A DNA stretch of 64,000 nt from Burkholderiaceae bacterium. Lineage in GTDB: Bacteria; Pseudomonadota; Gammaproteobacteria; Burkholderiales; Burkholderiaceae_C. Of this stretch, positions 7,898-17,388 are shown piece by piece (positions within the stretch are counted from its first letter, which is position 1; each line of letters opens with the position of its first letter). The notes beneath the pieces are model-generated. The model was not told where the DNA came from. It saw nothing but the letters and a program-made list of their open reading frames with translations, and made no database searches. The stretch lies in assembly GCA_024235915.1 (NCBI GenBank), contig JACKLO010000010.1, forward strand, positions 186,001-250,000. The letters run 5' to 3'. The translations under genes were made by a program, and so were the position numbers.

Positions 7898-10727
7898 GGC
7901 GCTTCGACTCGAGCGCCATCAGTTGCGGTTGCAGTGACGCGGCTTGCGCGGCAGGCAGCGCAGCGGCCGCTGCCCGGGCGGCGGCCGTCGCCTCGGCGAG
8001 CCGTTCGGGATGGGTCCCGTTGGCCAACAGCACCTCTGCCAGGCGAAGGCGGCTGCGGGCCATCTCGTGCGTATCGCCTGCCGATGTGGCCCGTTCGATG
8101 GCGCGATCGGCCGCCTCGGCGGCCGCCGACCACTCGGCGAGTGCTTCAAGTGCCTGGGACAACGCATGTTCGCACTGGGCGGCCAGCGTGTGATCGGACA
8201 GACGCGCTGCACTGCGTGCGGCGTCTTGCAGCGGTCCGATGGCCCGCGAAGGCTGGGCACTGTCGATGAGCAGCAGGCCGAGATTGCATCCGGCCGTGGC
8301 TTCCAGCAGCACCTGCCCGATCTCGCGCGCGCTTCTAAGCGCTTCGGCCAGCAGGGGCTCGGCCTCGTCGCGTCGGCCGTCTTCCAGCAGCATCAGGCCG
8401 AGGTTGCATTGCGCGTTGGCGGCCCAGGCACGGTCGCCAATGCCTGAGGCGATGCTCAAGGCCGCTTCGTAGTGATGCCTGGCCTCGGCTCGACGTCCGC
8501 TCAAGTACAGCGCGCCGCCCAGGTTCCCTCGCACGCCCCCTTCCCAGCGCCGGTGTCCAGCGGCGGTGGCGAGCAGCAGCGCCCGCTCGAAGTGGCCGAT
8601 CGCTTCCGGCATGGACTGTGCAGCCATCGTGACGGCTCCCTTGGCATTGGCCAAGGCACAGCCGCGAACGGGATCGTCCAGCAACGCATCGTCCTCGTCA
8701 CGCCGCTGCAGCAAGGCCATGGCCTCACTGGTCTGGCCCGAGCGCGCCAGCGGCGTTGACAGCGCGCAGGCAAGCCGGATGCGCAGTCCCCGGGCATCAC
8801 TGGATGCGCAGAGCTGCAGGCCTGTTCGGTATCTCTGGACCGACTCCTCGCGCTGGCCGAGCGCATAGAGGGCATTCCCGAGCACGCGCGAGACTTCGGC
8901 CTCCATCGACGCGGGCAGGTCGCCCACGGCAAGGGCCTGCAGGGCCAGGGAACGCAGTCGCCGTACGGGCCCACGCACCAGCAACACCTCTGCGCAGAGG
9001 GACAGGGCCTTGGTGGCCGTGTCGTGGTCGCTCCGCGCTAGCGCGTGCTCGAAGGCCGCGATCAAGTTGTCCAGATCGCAGAATCCGGCGGTCCAGAGGA
9101 CGCGCTCGTCGAGCGACGCGAAGTGCCGGCCATGCCGCGCGGTGGCACGCGTACGATCCGGCGTCACCTCCTCACGTGCTTCGGCTTCGTCGCGTACGGT
9201 CTGAAGAAGTCCCAACCGGCCGTTCCCTTGGCGACGGAGCAGCGACTTCGAGACCAGCGACCCCAGGACCGCTCCGACCCAGTCACCGTCGGTGTGAACG
9301 ACAGCGATGGCGTCCTCCAGCGAGAACCCGCCTTCGAACACGGTGCACTGCGCGAGGACACTGCGTTCGTTGGATGACAGCAGCAGCCACGATGCTTCGA
9401 ACACCTGTGCCAGCGTGCCATGACGGCGCTGCACGTTGCCTGCGGCAGTCATCCAGCGCCGCCGTTCGCGCATGTGTGCGACCTGCTGGGCAGGGCTCAT
9501 GCTGGGTGTTCTAGCGGCCGACAGTTCCAGGGCCAGGGGCAAGCGGTCGAGGGCGTCGACCAGCAGCGGAACGCTCCCCTTGTCGGCATCGCCCAGCGTC
9601 ACGCCGGCACCCTGCGCCCGATGTTCGAAGAGCAGGCCTGCTTCCGTGGGCGTGAGCGGTTCGACCTCCACCGCGGATTCGCCCGCAACACCGATCAACG
9701 TCCGCGATGTCAGCAGCAGCGTTGCCTGTGGCGCTGCGACTCTCCATTGAGCGGCCAGTGCGGAGACGGCCTGCACGGCCGACTCCGCGTTGTCCAGGAT
9801 CACGACGCAACGCCCGCGCCCGGCCATCGCGTGGCCCAGCAGGCCCGCGGGGTCTGCGCCGGCGAGCGGCACCCCAAGGCCTTGCGACACCGCCTGCAGC
9901 ACCCCATCCTCGTCGGCCGCCGCCGAGAGGTCGCAGAACCACGCTCCACCCTCGAAGTAAACGGGGCCGCAGCGGGCGAACTGCAGCGCAAGTCGCGTCT
10001 TCCCGACGCCGCCGGTGCCCAGCAGTGTGATCAGGTGTTCGCCCGCTTCGATGCGGTCTCCGATGTCGCGGATCTGGTCTTCGCGGCCGACGAACCTGCC
10101 TTCCATCCGGGGCAAGCGCGAATGCCCCACCGACACAGGCTGCCACTCGCCATCGATGCGCTCGACCTGGAAGGCCTTCTCCACGTCGCGTGGCCGGCGA
10201 GGGTGTGTTCCCGTGCCGAGGAACTCGAACACTTCGATCGGTGCAGGTTCGCCTTTCAGCCGCCAGAGACCGTGCGAGTGAAGACGTTGCCCGCTTCCGT
10301 CGGCCTTCAGGTTGACACTGGCTAGCGTCTGGCCGCCTCCGCACATCGCTTGAACGCGCATGGCGATTGGCAGCACAGGCCCGTCCACCTCGAAGGGCAC
10401 GGCACCAAGCGCGATGTCCTCGGCACGGTTCTCGCGCACGACGACCGTCCCGCCGGCGATGGCCACGCGGGCCAGCAGCGGAGTGCTCAGGCGGGAGAGC
10501 GCGTCGTGGTACTCGGCGGCGAAGGTCCGGGCCTGCGCGGCGCCTTCGAACAGCACCACGATGCCGTCGGTCCGGCCGATCTCCCGGCCGCCATGTGCGC
10601 GAACGAGGTCGCGTGCCGCACGGTCATGCTCCGCCCACAACGCGGAGGCATCCGCCACCTCGCTGGCCACACGAGTGCTGTCGACGATGTCCGTGGCGAC
10701 GATGAATTGCCATGCGGAGTGGACCAC
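7881..10727 (-). CDS. Class III cyclase-like / AAA ATPase / TPR signalling protein
   Basis: A 948-residue multidomain protein. Residues 1-140 resemble a class III adenylate/guanylate cyclase domain (FIVATDIVDSTRVA, then REIGRTDGIVVLFEGAAQA); both metal-binding aspartates, in TDIVDS and TDGIVV, are present. A STAND-type ATPase follows, with Walker A TLLGTGGVGKTRLA at about 231-244 and Walker B CVVILDNAE near 312. The C-terminal half is a long TPR array (for example EGGVRGNLGGALYLSGRRAE). This layout is typical of large proteobacterial and actinobacterial regulators; whether it makes cyclic nucleotide is unknown. The start is taken as GTG at 10725-10727 because AGGGAGG precedes it; a TTG 45 bp upstream has no ribosome site. 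Confidence 0.85.
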   Translation of the reverse strand: MVHSAWQFIVATDIVDSTRVASEVADASALWAEHDRAARDLVRAHGGREIGRTDGIVVLFEGAAQARTFAAEYHDALSRLSTPLLARVAIAGGTVVVRENRAEDIALGAVPFEVDGPVLPIAMRVQAMCGGGQTLASVNLKADGSGQRLHSHGLWRLKGEPAPIEVFEFLGTGTHPRRPRDVEKAFQVERIDGEWQPVSVGHSRLPRMEGRFVGREDQIRDIGDRIEAGEHLITLLGTGGVGKTRLALQFARCGPVYFEGGAWFCDLSAAADEDGVLQAVSQGLGVPLAGADPAGLLGHAMAGRGRCVVILDNAESAVQAVSALAAQWRVAAPQATLLLTSRTLIGVAGESAVEVEPLTPTEAGLLFEHRAQGAGVTLGDADKGSVPLLVDALDRLPLALELSAARTPSMSPAQQVAHMRERRRWMTAAGNVQRRHGTLAQVFEASWLLLSSNERSVLAQCTVFEGGFSLEDAIAVVHTDGDWVGAVLGSLVSKSLLRRQGNGRLGLLQTVRDEAEAREEVTPDRTRATARHGRHFASLDERVLWTAGFCDLDNLIAAFEHALARSDHDTATKALSLCAEVLLVRGPVRRLRSLALQALAVGDLPASMEAEVSRVLGNALYALGQREESVQRYRTGLQLCASSDARGLRIRLACALSTPLARSGQTSEAMALLQRRDEDDALLDDPVRGCALANAKGAVTMAAQSMPEAIGHFERALLLATAAGHRRWEGGVRGNLGGALYLSGRRAEARHHYEAALSIASGIGDRAWAANAQCNLGLMLLEDGRRDEAEPLLAEALRSAREIGQVLLEATAGCNLGLLLIDSAQPSRAIGPLQDAARSAARLSDHTLAAQCEHALSQALEALAEWSAAAEAADRAIERATSAGDTHEMARSRLRLAEVLLANGTHPERLAEATAAARAAAAALPAAQAASLQPQLMALESKRLNSRC

Positions 10728-10813
10728 CCGCCTCCCTGCGCTGTGCCGGCCCGCCGGCCCCGTGAGGGGCAACTATGCCAGCCGGGCGCATCGCCGGGGA
10801 GGCGGAGGCGCCG

Positions 10814-12804
10814 TCAGTTGTCCCAGAACCAGATCCCCTGCCGCAGCTGCCGGTCCGCCGAGCGCGTGAAGATCCCGATCTCCCGGTAGTCGCTCGTCGT
10901 GCTGGTCAGTGCTGGCAACCGGGCCGTGCCGCAGCGCGGGTTCGGATTGCTGCCGCTGCTCTCGGTGTTCGGCGACAGCGCCGCGCCCGCCACCGGGCTG
11001 GCCAGGCGCCAGCCGGTGGCCGTGGTGTCGCCGTAGGCGGCCGGCAGGTAGTCCACACGGCCGCGCAGCGCGTAGCTGGCGGCGGCGTCCTGGCCGTTGC
11101 TCACGGTCTTGAAGTTCTGGCCGAAGAGGTAGCCGCTGGTGACGTAGCTGCCCTCGGGCACCGTCCAGTTCAGCACGCTGGCGAAGTCCATCACCTCGGA
11201 CGCACCCGGCTTCAGCCGCGCCTCGGCGATCGCCGGGTCCAGCGTCGGCCAGGCCACCGAGGGGCCGGCCGACGGGTTCTCCGGGCCGGCGCCGATGCCG
11301 AGGTACACGATCTGATCGGGCACGTCGCTGTTGCTGCTGAAGCGGAAGATCTCGACCTTGTAGATCGACCACGAGGGCACCGCGGTCGTCAAGTCGTCGA
11401 AGCGTACCGGCGAGAAGTCCAGGAAACTGGCGCCGGTGTCGGTGTTTGCGGGCAGCGGTGTCTCCACCACCGTGCCATTGGGCTTCTCCGCCGCGAGCAC
11501 GAACTCGGCCGACGAGCCGCTGGTCCACCACTGCAACGCGCCGTGGCTGCTGCCGCCAATGACGCGGGTGCTGCCCACCTGGTTGCTGATGACCATGCGG
11601 TCGCCGGTGCCGCAGCGCTGCGAGCGCACCTGCACCACGCCGGCTGCCGGCAGGCCGGGGCCTGTCCAGCGCACGGCGCGCACGTCGGCCGTGTCGCCGG
11701 TGGAGAGGTTGAAGTTCAGGCGCAGCAGCGATTCGTGCCGGTCCTGGAAGAAGTACGGGTGGGCGGTGTGGCCTGCCGCGGGGCCGTCGCGGTTGACGTT
11801 GAGCTTGCGGTTCAGCCGCGCCTCGACAAAGAGCCGGTAGGGGCGCTGGTTACCGACGAAGTCCCAGCGGCCGTCGACCTTGCCGAGCACCCAGTCGCTG
11901 GTGGTGGGCCGGCCGCTGGCGGTGACGAGCGGCCAGCGCACAACTGCGCAGGGGCCGTCGTTGCAGTAGGGGTGGTTGAAGACCTTCGGGTCGGTGTGGC
12001 CCTGCGGTGCGAGCGCCAGCAAGACGCTGCCGGCACCGACGCGCGCGCCGGTGAGGAAGTTCTCGGTCAGCGTGAACTGGCCGACGTCGTCCTTGAAGCT
12101 GCGGCCGTTGGAGCGCCAGTTGGCGATCGTGAAGTCGCAGGCGCCGAGCACGGCGGTCACGGTGCCCGAGCCGTCGCGCGTCACGCGCTCGGCCACCGGC
12201 AGCGCCAGGCAGGCCTGCCTGGCGCTTGGCGCCCAGCGCTGCCAGTTCGGCGGCGTTGGGCAGGTCGCCGGCGGCCATCGACGCCGGCAGCTGCGGCGGC
12301 GTGCCGGTGGCTGCGGTCAACGTCACCGCGGGCGGCTCGCCGTTCTCGCCCGCTGGCGCGGCGCGGTTGCGCAGCGAGACGGCGCCGCCGCTAGCGCTGA
12401 TGGCGATCCGGTGCAGCACGGCATCGGCACCCGTGCCGTCGGCGGCGAAGGGCGTGCTCAGCGGATCGAAACCCGTTGGCAGCAGGTCGGACGTGCCTGG
12501 GTCGGAACGCAGCGTGGCCACCAGCAGCTGCGTCGCCGAGGCCACGCCCACGCCGGTGCCGGCCAGCGTGGCCGGCGTGCCCAGCGCGGCCAGATCAGCA
12601 GCCGGATCCACCAGCGCAGCGACGGCGGGGGTCAGCGGCTTGACGTTGGCCGTGTCGGTGGCGTTGGCGGTGATGGTGACCGTGGCCCCGGCCATCGGCG
12701 CGCCGATCGCGGCCGTGCCCTCGAGGCGCGTGGCGGCCGGAGGCGGCGGCGGCGACGAAGTTCAGCGTGACGGTAGGGTGGCGGTGAAGGTGGCGCAGCG
12801 GCGT
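10814..12804 (-). pseudogene. Decayed surface lipoprotein gene with several lesions
   Basis: Two minus-strand frames together encode one protein. The N-terminal part runs from 12761 to about 12215 (AGATVTITANATDTANVKPL ... AGDLPNAAELAALGAKRQA) and the C-terminal part from about 12215 to 10814 (CLALPVAERVTRDGSGTVTA ... RQLRQGIWFWDN). The frame changes at a 26-bp perfect palindrome (12201-12226); deleting one G there would restore reading. Upstream, the only start with a good ribosome site (AGGAG, 6 nt) is an ACG at 12802-12804, and the stretch after it (TPLRHLHRHPTVTLNFVAAA) loses frame before any lipobox. The mature part resembles large Burkholderiales lipoproteins of unknown role. A sequencing error could explain one lesion, not all three. 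Confidence 0.7.
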
Positions 12805-12900
12805 GGTGGTCTCCTGGGCGGCACGATGCCGCGGAGCCTGACCATGCCGGCGCACCGGCGCGCAGCTATCCTCAGCCGGGACGACGGCGCCCGTGGTGCG

Positions 12901-13833
12901 TCAGCTCTTCAACGGAGGACCGAACTGGCGCGGGGGCTTCGGCGCGTTGGCGTACAGCCCGTTCACCTTCGGCAACATGCCCTCGATCTCGCGGATGCGT
13001 TTTTCGCCCGGCGGGTGGGTGGACATGAACTCCGGCGGCGCGCCCTTGCTGGCTTCCAGCATCTTCTGCCACAGCGTGATGCCCGCGGCCGGGTCGTAGC
13101 CCGCCCGGGCGGCGAGTTCCATGCCCACGATGTCGGCCTCGGATTCGTCCTCGCGGCTGAAGCGCAGCGTCAGCAGCTGCGCGCCCATACCCAGCAGCGC
13201 ATCGCCGGCGCTGCCCAGGCCGAACAGCGAACTCAGCAGGTTGGCGCCGATGCGTGTGGCCGCGGTCTTGCCCATGCGCTCGCGGGCGTGCTCGCGCAGC
13301 GCGTGCGCCATCTCGTGGCCCATGATGGTGGCCACTTCGGCGTCGCTGAGCTGCAGCTGCTGCAGGATGCCGTAATAGAACGCGATCTTGCCGCCCGGCA
13401 TGCAGAAAGCATTGAGCTGCTTGTCGTCGATCAGGTTGACTTCCCATTTCCAGCTGCTGGCGCGCGGATTCCACGGCATCGTGTACGGGATCAGCCGCTG
13501 CGCAATGGCGCGCAGCCGCACCACCTGCGGGTGGCTGGCCGGTGCCAGCGCGCGCTGCTGGGCGGCTTCGCGCTGCATCTGCAGGTACTGCGCAGCGGCC
13601 GCCTTCTCCACCTGTTCCGCTGGCACCAGCTTGGCGAAGCGCGAGGTCTTGCCGACGTCGCCGCGCACGCCTTCGCCGTCTTGCGCCAGCACGGTAGCCG
13701 GCGCCATGCTGCCGGCGGCCGCCAGCCCGACCAGACCGGTGAACAGGCGGCGCTGGTGCAACGGGCAGCCGCAGCCGCCGACATGGGCCAGTGGCGGCAC
13801 GGCGATGCGGACGTCGGAGCGGGGTTCGGTCAT
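12901..13833 (-). CDS. M48 family metalloprotease, periplasmic
   Basis: A 310-residue protein. After a short N-terminal stretch there is a hydrophobic signal-like segment (LFTGLVGLAAAGSMAPATVL then AQDGE). The zinc site HExxH is in TIMGHEMAHALREHARERMG at about 189-208, and the third ligand is the Glu of EDESEADIVGME. The family includes BepA, LoiP and Oma1-like peptidases that remove misfolded envelope proteins. Here it follows an AmpG-like permease by 48 bp on the same strand, pointing to a cell-wall or envelope quality-control role. The end QFGPPLKS lies next to the decayed lipoprotein gene. Confidence 0.93.
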   Translation of the reverse strand: MTEPRSDVRIAVPPLAHVGGCGCPLHQRRLFTGLVGLAAAGSMAPATVLAQDGEGVRGDVGKTSRFAKLVPAEQVEKAAAAQYLQMQREAAQQRALAPASHPQVVRLRAIAQRLIPYTMPWNPRASSWKWEVNLIDDKQLNAFCMPGGKIAFYYGILQQLQLSDAEVATIMGHEMAHALREHARERMGKTAATRIGANLLSSLFGLGSAGDALLGMGAQLLTLRFSREDESEADIVGMELAARAGYDPAAGITLWQKMLEASKGAPPEFMSTHPPGEKRIREIEGMLPKVNGLYANAPKPPRQFGPPLKS

Positions 13834-13881
13834 GGCGTCTCGGACCGGTGCAAGCCGGTGCGGGTTCCGTTCGGGTTCATT

Positions 13882-15495
13882 CTAGGCAGCGTCCTGTGCC
13901 GGCCTGGCCGGCGCCTCCAGCGCCTGGATCGGCCGCCGCAGCCACCAAAGCACGGCCAGCGCCGGCAGTGCCAGCACCGTGCTGAGCACGAAGAAGGTGG
14001 GCCAGCCGATGCTCTCGGCCAGCACGCCGGCCAGCGGGCCCACCCACACGCGGCCCACCGATGCAAAGGCGCTCAGCAAGGCAAACTGCGTGGCCGTGAA
14101 GCGCTGGTTGCACAGGCTCATCAGAAAGGCCACGAAAGCGGCCGTGCCCATGCCGCCGGAGAGGTTCTCCGCCGCCACCACCATCAGCAGGCCGCCGTCC
14201 ACCGGCGTGGCGGTGGCCAGCTTGACAAAACCCCAATCGAAGGCCGGCAGCGTGAGCCCGGGCATGACACCGGCGCCGTTCACCGCCAGCCACCAGAAGC
14301 CCAGGTTGCTGGCCGCCTGCAGCACGCCGAACAGCAGCAGCGCACGCCACAGGCCCAGCTTGAGCATCAATGCCCCGCCCAGCAGCGCGCCGCCGAGGGT
14401 CAGCCACAGGCCGATGATCTTGTTGACCACGCCCACCTCGGCGGCGCTGAAGGCCATGCTCTTGAGCAGGAAGGGCGTCATCAGGCTGCCGGCGAAGGCG
14501 TCGCCCAGCTTGTAGAGCACGATCAGGCCCAGGAACGCGGCCGCGCCGGGCTGCACGAAGTAGCTGCGCAGGCCGCCCAGCAGGGTCTCGAAGCGCGCCT
14601 TGCGCGCCGCCCAGGCCGCCAGCGGCAGCGTGATGCCGATGCCCAGCAGCAATGCGGCCAGTTCGACCCAGCGCTGCTGCAGGCGCTCCGGCAGGCTGCT
14701 GCCTTCCACCAGCGGCCCCACCAGGGTCTGCGCCACCGGCTGCGCGAAGCGGTCGGCCAGCGCATAGCCCACGGCCACGGCGGCGAGCACGGCGGCGAAG
14801 CCCAGCAGGTCCTGCCGCGCCGGCGGCCTGGGCCCCGAAGGCGTGGCCACGCGCGGCAGCACGGTGGCCGACACCACGGCCGCGGCCACCATCAGCCCGG
14901 CCATGAAGCGGTAGACCTCGGGCCAGGTCCAGCCGCCGCCGCCCGCGGCCAACTGGGCCGGATCGGTCCAGATCAGCGCCACGCCGCCAGAGACGATCAT
15001 CGCCAGCCGGTAGCCCATGACGTTGAGCGACGCGCCCAGGCCGCGCTCGGCCGCCGGCAGCAGGTCGGTGCGGTAGGCGTCGATGACGACGTCCTGACTG
15101 GCCGACATGAAGGCCACCGCCACCGCCAGCAGCGCGAACACGCGGATCGAATCCGCTGGCGACGTCGCTGCCAGTGCCGCCAGCGCACCCGCCAGCGCCA
15201 GCTGGCTCAGCACCAGCCAGCCGCGGCGCCGGCCCAGCCAGGGCAGGTCGAAGCGGTCCATCAGCGGCGCCCACAGGAACTTGAAGGTGTAGGGCAGCCC
15301 CACCAGGCTCAGGAAGCCGATGGTGGCGATGTCGATGCCCTCCAGCGTCAGCCAGGCCTGCAGTGCCTGGCCCGTCAGTGCCAGTGGCAGGCCCGACGCG
15401 AAGCCGAGCACGGTGACGACGAGCAGGCGGTGCAGCGCGGCGGCGCGCTGGGTCAGCGTGGGCGGGGTGCGGGCGGCGTCGGTGAGGGGCGGCAA
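13882..15495 (-). CDS. ampG: AmpG-like muropeptide permease (MFS)
   Basis: A 537-residue inner-membrane transporter of the major facilitator superfamily with about 12-14 predicted helices. The family signature FASGLPLALTGQALQAWLTL at about 32-51, then LPYTFKFLWAPLMDRFDLPW and SQDVVIDAYRTDLLP are characteristic of AmpG, which imports anhydro-muropeptides for recycling. The central loop (about 205-265) is longer than in E. coli AmpG, as often in Burkholderiales. It lies within a minus-strand run HPF-like, TerB-like, AmpG, M48 protease. Confidence 0.93.
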   Translation of the reverse strand: MPPLTDAARTPPTLTQRAAALHRLLVVTVLGFASGLPLALTGQALQAWLTLEGIDIATIGFLSLVGLPYTFKFLWAPLMDRFDLPWLGRRRGWLVLSQLALAGALAALAATSPADSIRVFALLAVAVAFMSASQDVVIDAYRTDLLPAAERGLGASLNVMGYRLAMIVSGGVALIWTDPAQLAAGGGGWTWPEVYRFMAGLMVAAAVVSATVLPRVATPSGPRPPARQDLLGFAAVLAAVAVGYALADRFAQPVAQTLVGPLVEGSSLPERLQQRWVELAALLLGIGITLPLAAWAARKARFETLLGGLRSYFVQPGAAAFLGLIVLYKLGDAFAGSLMTPFLLKSMAFSAAEVGVVNKIIGLWLTLGGALLGGALMLKLGLWRALLLFGVLQAASNLGFWWLAVNGAGVMPGLTLPAFDWGFVKLATATPVDGGLLMVVAAENLSGGMGTAAFVAFLMSLCNQRFTATQFALLSAFASVGRVWVGPLAGVLAESIGWPTFFVLSTVLALPALAVLWWLRRPIQALEAPARPAQDAA

Positions 15496-15606
15496 GGCGG
15501 GTTCGGGCTGGCGCCCGACGGCAGGGAGGCAGACCCGATTCTGCCGAGTCTCCTGCCGCCGCCGAGGGGGCGCACCGCCACCGAGGCCGCGCGGCGGTTC
15601 ATCCGC

Positions 15607-16032
15607 TCAAGCTGTGGCCTGCAGCGGTGGCCGCTCGAACATCCGGTGCTGCAGCCCCCATCGTTCCACCGCGGCCGCCAGAACCAGGGCCTCGCCTTCG
15701 GTCACCTGTGCATCGGCCTCGGCGGCGGCCAGGCTCAGCGCCAGCACGCGTTCGCGCAGAGCCGGGTCGTGCACCTCGGCCAGCAGGTGCTGCAGCGTCA
15801 GCGGGTCGACCGTGCAGGCGTCGCCCCAGGTCAGGCGGGTGCAGGCCAGCAGGTCCTCGCACAGCGCATGCAGCACGTCGTGCCAGTCGGCACGGGTCAT
15901 GCCGAGCTGGTCGTGCACGCCGATCCGTTCCAGGAGGTCGAGTTCGCGCCGGTCCAGGTGGCCGTCGGCCATGGCGGCGAGTGCCACGATGCGGGCGGCG
16001 GCCTGCGGGCTGTCGATGGGGTAGCAGCGCAT
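15607..16032 (-). CDS. TerB-like (tellurite resistance TerB family) protein
   Basis: A 141-residue all-helical protein: MRCYPIDSPQAAARIVALAA, then MADGHLDRRELDLLERIGVH and AAAEADAQVTEGEALVLAAA. The two acidic ADGHLDRRE and ADAQVTEGE loops match the paired metal-binding repeats of TerB-like domains. The function is unclear; family members are linked to envelope or tellurite stress. Two ATG codons stand side by side (16033-16035 and 16030-16032); the second has better spacing from AGGAGG. The gene starts 10 bp after the HPF-like gene ends. Confidence 0.8.
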   Translation of the reverse strand: MRCYPIDSPQAAARIVALAAMADGHLDRRELDLLERIGVHDQLGMTRADWHDVLHALCEDLLACTRLTWGDACTVDPLTLQHLLAEVHDPALRERVLALSLAAAEADAQVTEGEALVLAAAVERWGLQHRMFERPPLQATA

Positions 16033-16042
16033 CATGGCCTCC

Positions 16043-16375
16043 TCACACCGCCACCGGCAGGTCAGAGGCGCGCTGCTGGCGTGCGCGGCGCAAGGCGCGC
16101 AGCAGGGCGCGGCCGGCACGGGCCAGGGCACGGTCCAGCGCGGCCGGCCAGTGCGTGGCCACCGCGGTGACGACCACCGTGCCGGCGCCGGCGGCGTGCA
16201 GTTCGACCTGGCAGCGCTTGTCGACGCCGCCGCGCGGGCCATTGACGTCACTGAGCCGGATGCGGGCCTGCGGCACGAGCCATTGCAGGCGCCGGATGAC
16301 GAAGCGCAGACGGCGCTCGGCCATGTCGCGCCAGCGTGCGGCCTGGGGATCGCGGGTTTCGAAGATCAGCTGCAT
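16043..16375 (-). CDS. HPF/RaiA family ribosome-associated protein
   Basis: A 110-residue protein starting MQLIFETRDPQAARWRDMAE. The strand-helix-strand pattern, the very basic helices (ERRLRFVIRRLQWLVPQARI) and AALDRALARAGRALLRALRR fit the short hibernation-promoting-factor fold, which binds the 30S decoding region in resting ribosomes. The sequence is divergent, so another role for this fold is possible. The start was chosen as the ATG at 16373-16375, preceded by GGAGG. It is divergent from nhaR, 94 bp away. Confidence 0.75.
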   Translation of the reverse strand: MQLIFETRDPQAARWRDMAERRLRFVIRRLQWLVPQARIRLSDVNGPRGGVDKRCQVELHAAGAGTVVVTAVATHWPAALDRALARAGRALLRALRRARQQRASDLPVAV

Positions 16376-16469
16376 GGGGAACCTCCGGGTGACGAAGAGC
16401 CCCAATGCTGGCGGCGCCGACTCTTCTGAAAAAGCAGCCGCGACCGAAACGTCACTGCGAGAAAACCTG

Positions 16470-17363
16470 ATGATCGAACCCGGCTTCAACTACCGCCATC
16501 TGCACTATTTCTGGGTGGTGGCCCAGGAGGGCGGCGTCTCGCGCGCCGCGGCCCGGCTGGGCGTGGCGGTGCAGACGGTGAGTGCCCAGCTGCAGGCGCT
16601 GGAGCGGGACCTCGGCGTGGCGCTGCTGCGTCCCGCAGGCCGCGGGCTGGTGCTCACCGAGGCCGGCGAGGCGGCGCGCACACTGGCCGACCGCATCTTC
16701 GCGTTGGGGGCCGAGTTGCCGGAGCAGGTGCGGGTGGCCGCCGGGTCGCGCGCCGTGCGGCTGGCCGTGGGCGTGTCCGATGGTCTCGCCAAGCTGGTGG
16801 TGCAGCGCCTGCTGGCGCCAGTGCTGGCCGAGCCGGGGCTGCGCCTGCTGTGCAGTGAAGGCCCGCTGGATCGCCTGCTGGCCGAACTGGCCCAGCACCG
16901 GCTGGACCTGGTGCTGGCCGACCGCCCTGCCGCGCCCAACCCCAACCTGCGCCTCTATGGCCACGCGCTCGGTCGCAGCGCGGTGGCGTGGTACGGGCCG
17001 CCGGCCCTGGCCGAAGCGGCGCGGGTGGGCTTCCCGCAGTCGCTGGGCACGCTGCCGGTCCTGTTGCCCAGTGCGTATTCGGCGCTGCGACCCGCGCTGG
17101 AGCAATGGTTCGAACGCCATGGCCTGCATCCGCCCGTGGCCGGCGAATTCGACGACGGCGCCTTGATGAAGGCCTTCGGTGCCACCGGTCTGGGGCTGTT
17201 TCCGGGGCCGGTGGCCGTGGAGGAGTCGCTGCTGGCGCGTTACGCCGTGCAGCGTGTGGGCGATTGCGACGGCGTGGAGGAACAGTTCTGGGCCATCGGC
17301 ACCGAACGCAAGGTCCAGCATCCTCTGGTGCGGCGACTGCTGGCCGCGGCCCCGGGCGGCTGA
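16470..17363 (+). CDS. nhaR: LysR-family regulator NhaR
   Basis: A 297-residue LysR-type regulator. The N-terminal winged helix begins FNYRHLHYFWVVAQEGGVSR with AAARLGVAVQTVSAQLQALE; the FNYxHLxYFWxVA signature separates NhaR from other LysR proteins. In E. coli NhaR activates nhaA (Na+/H+ antiport) and pgaABCD. The effector domain covers about 90-297 and has FDDGALMKAFGATGLGLFPG. No nhaA or pga gene is near; its divergent neighbours are the HPF-like/TerB-like/AmpG operon, which is therefore a candidate target. ATG at 16470 has no clear ribosome site. Confidence 0.9.
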   Translation: MIEPGFNYRHLHYFWVVAQEGGVSRAAARLGVAVQTVSAQLQALERDLGVALLRPAGRGLVLTEAGEAARTLADRIFALGAELPEQVRVAAGSRAVRLAVGVSDGLAKLVVQRLLAPVLAEPGLRLLCSEGPLDRLLAELAQHRLDLVLADRPAAPNPNLRLYGHALGRSAVAWYGPPALAEAARVGFPQSLGTLPVLLPSAYSALRPALEQWFERHGLHPPVAGEFDDGALMKAFGATGLGLFPGPVAVEESLLARYAVQRVGDCDGVEEQFWAIGTERKVQHPLVRRLLAAAPGG

Positions 17364-17388
17364 TCGGCCGGGGTGCTGCGCGGCGCCC

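Noticed and set aside
12226..16170. A 1314-codon open frame on the plus strand
   Set aside because: It runs antisense to the M48, AmpG, TerB-like and HPF-like genes, is composed of Arg/Gln/His/Gly-rich sequence with no domain, and is a typical shadow frame at high G/C.
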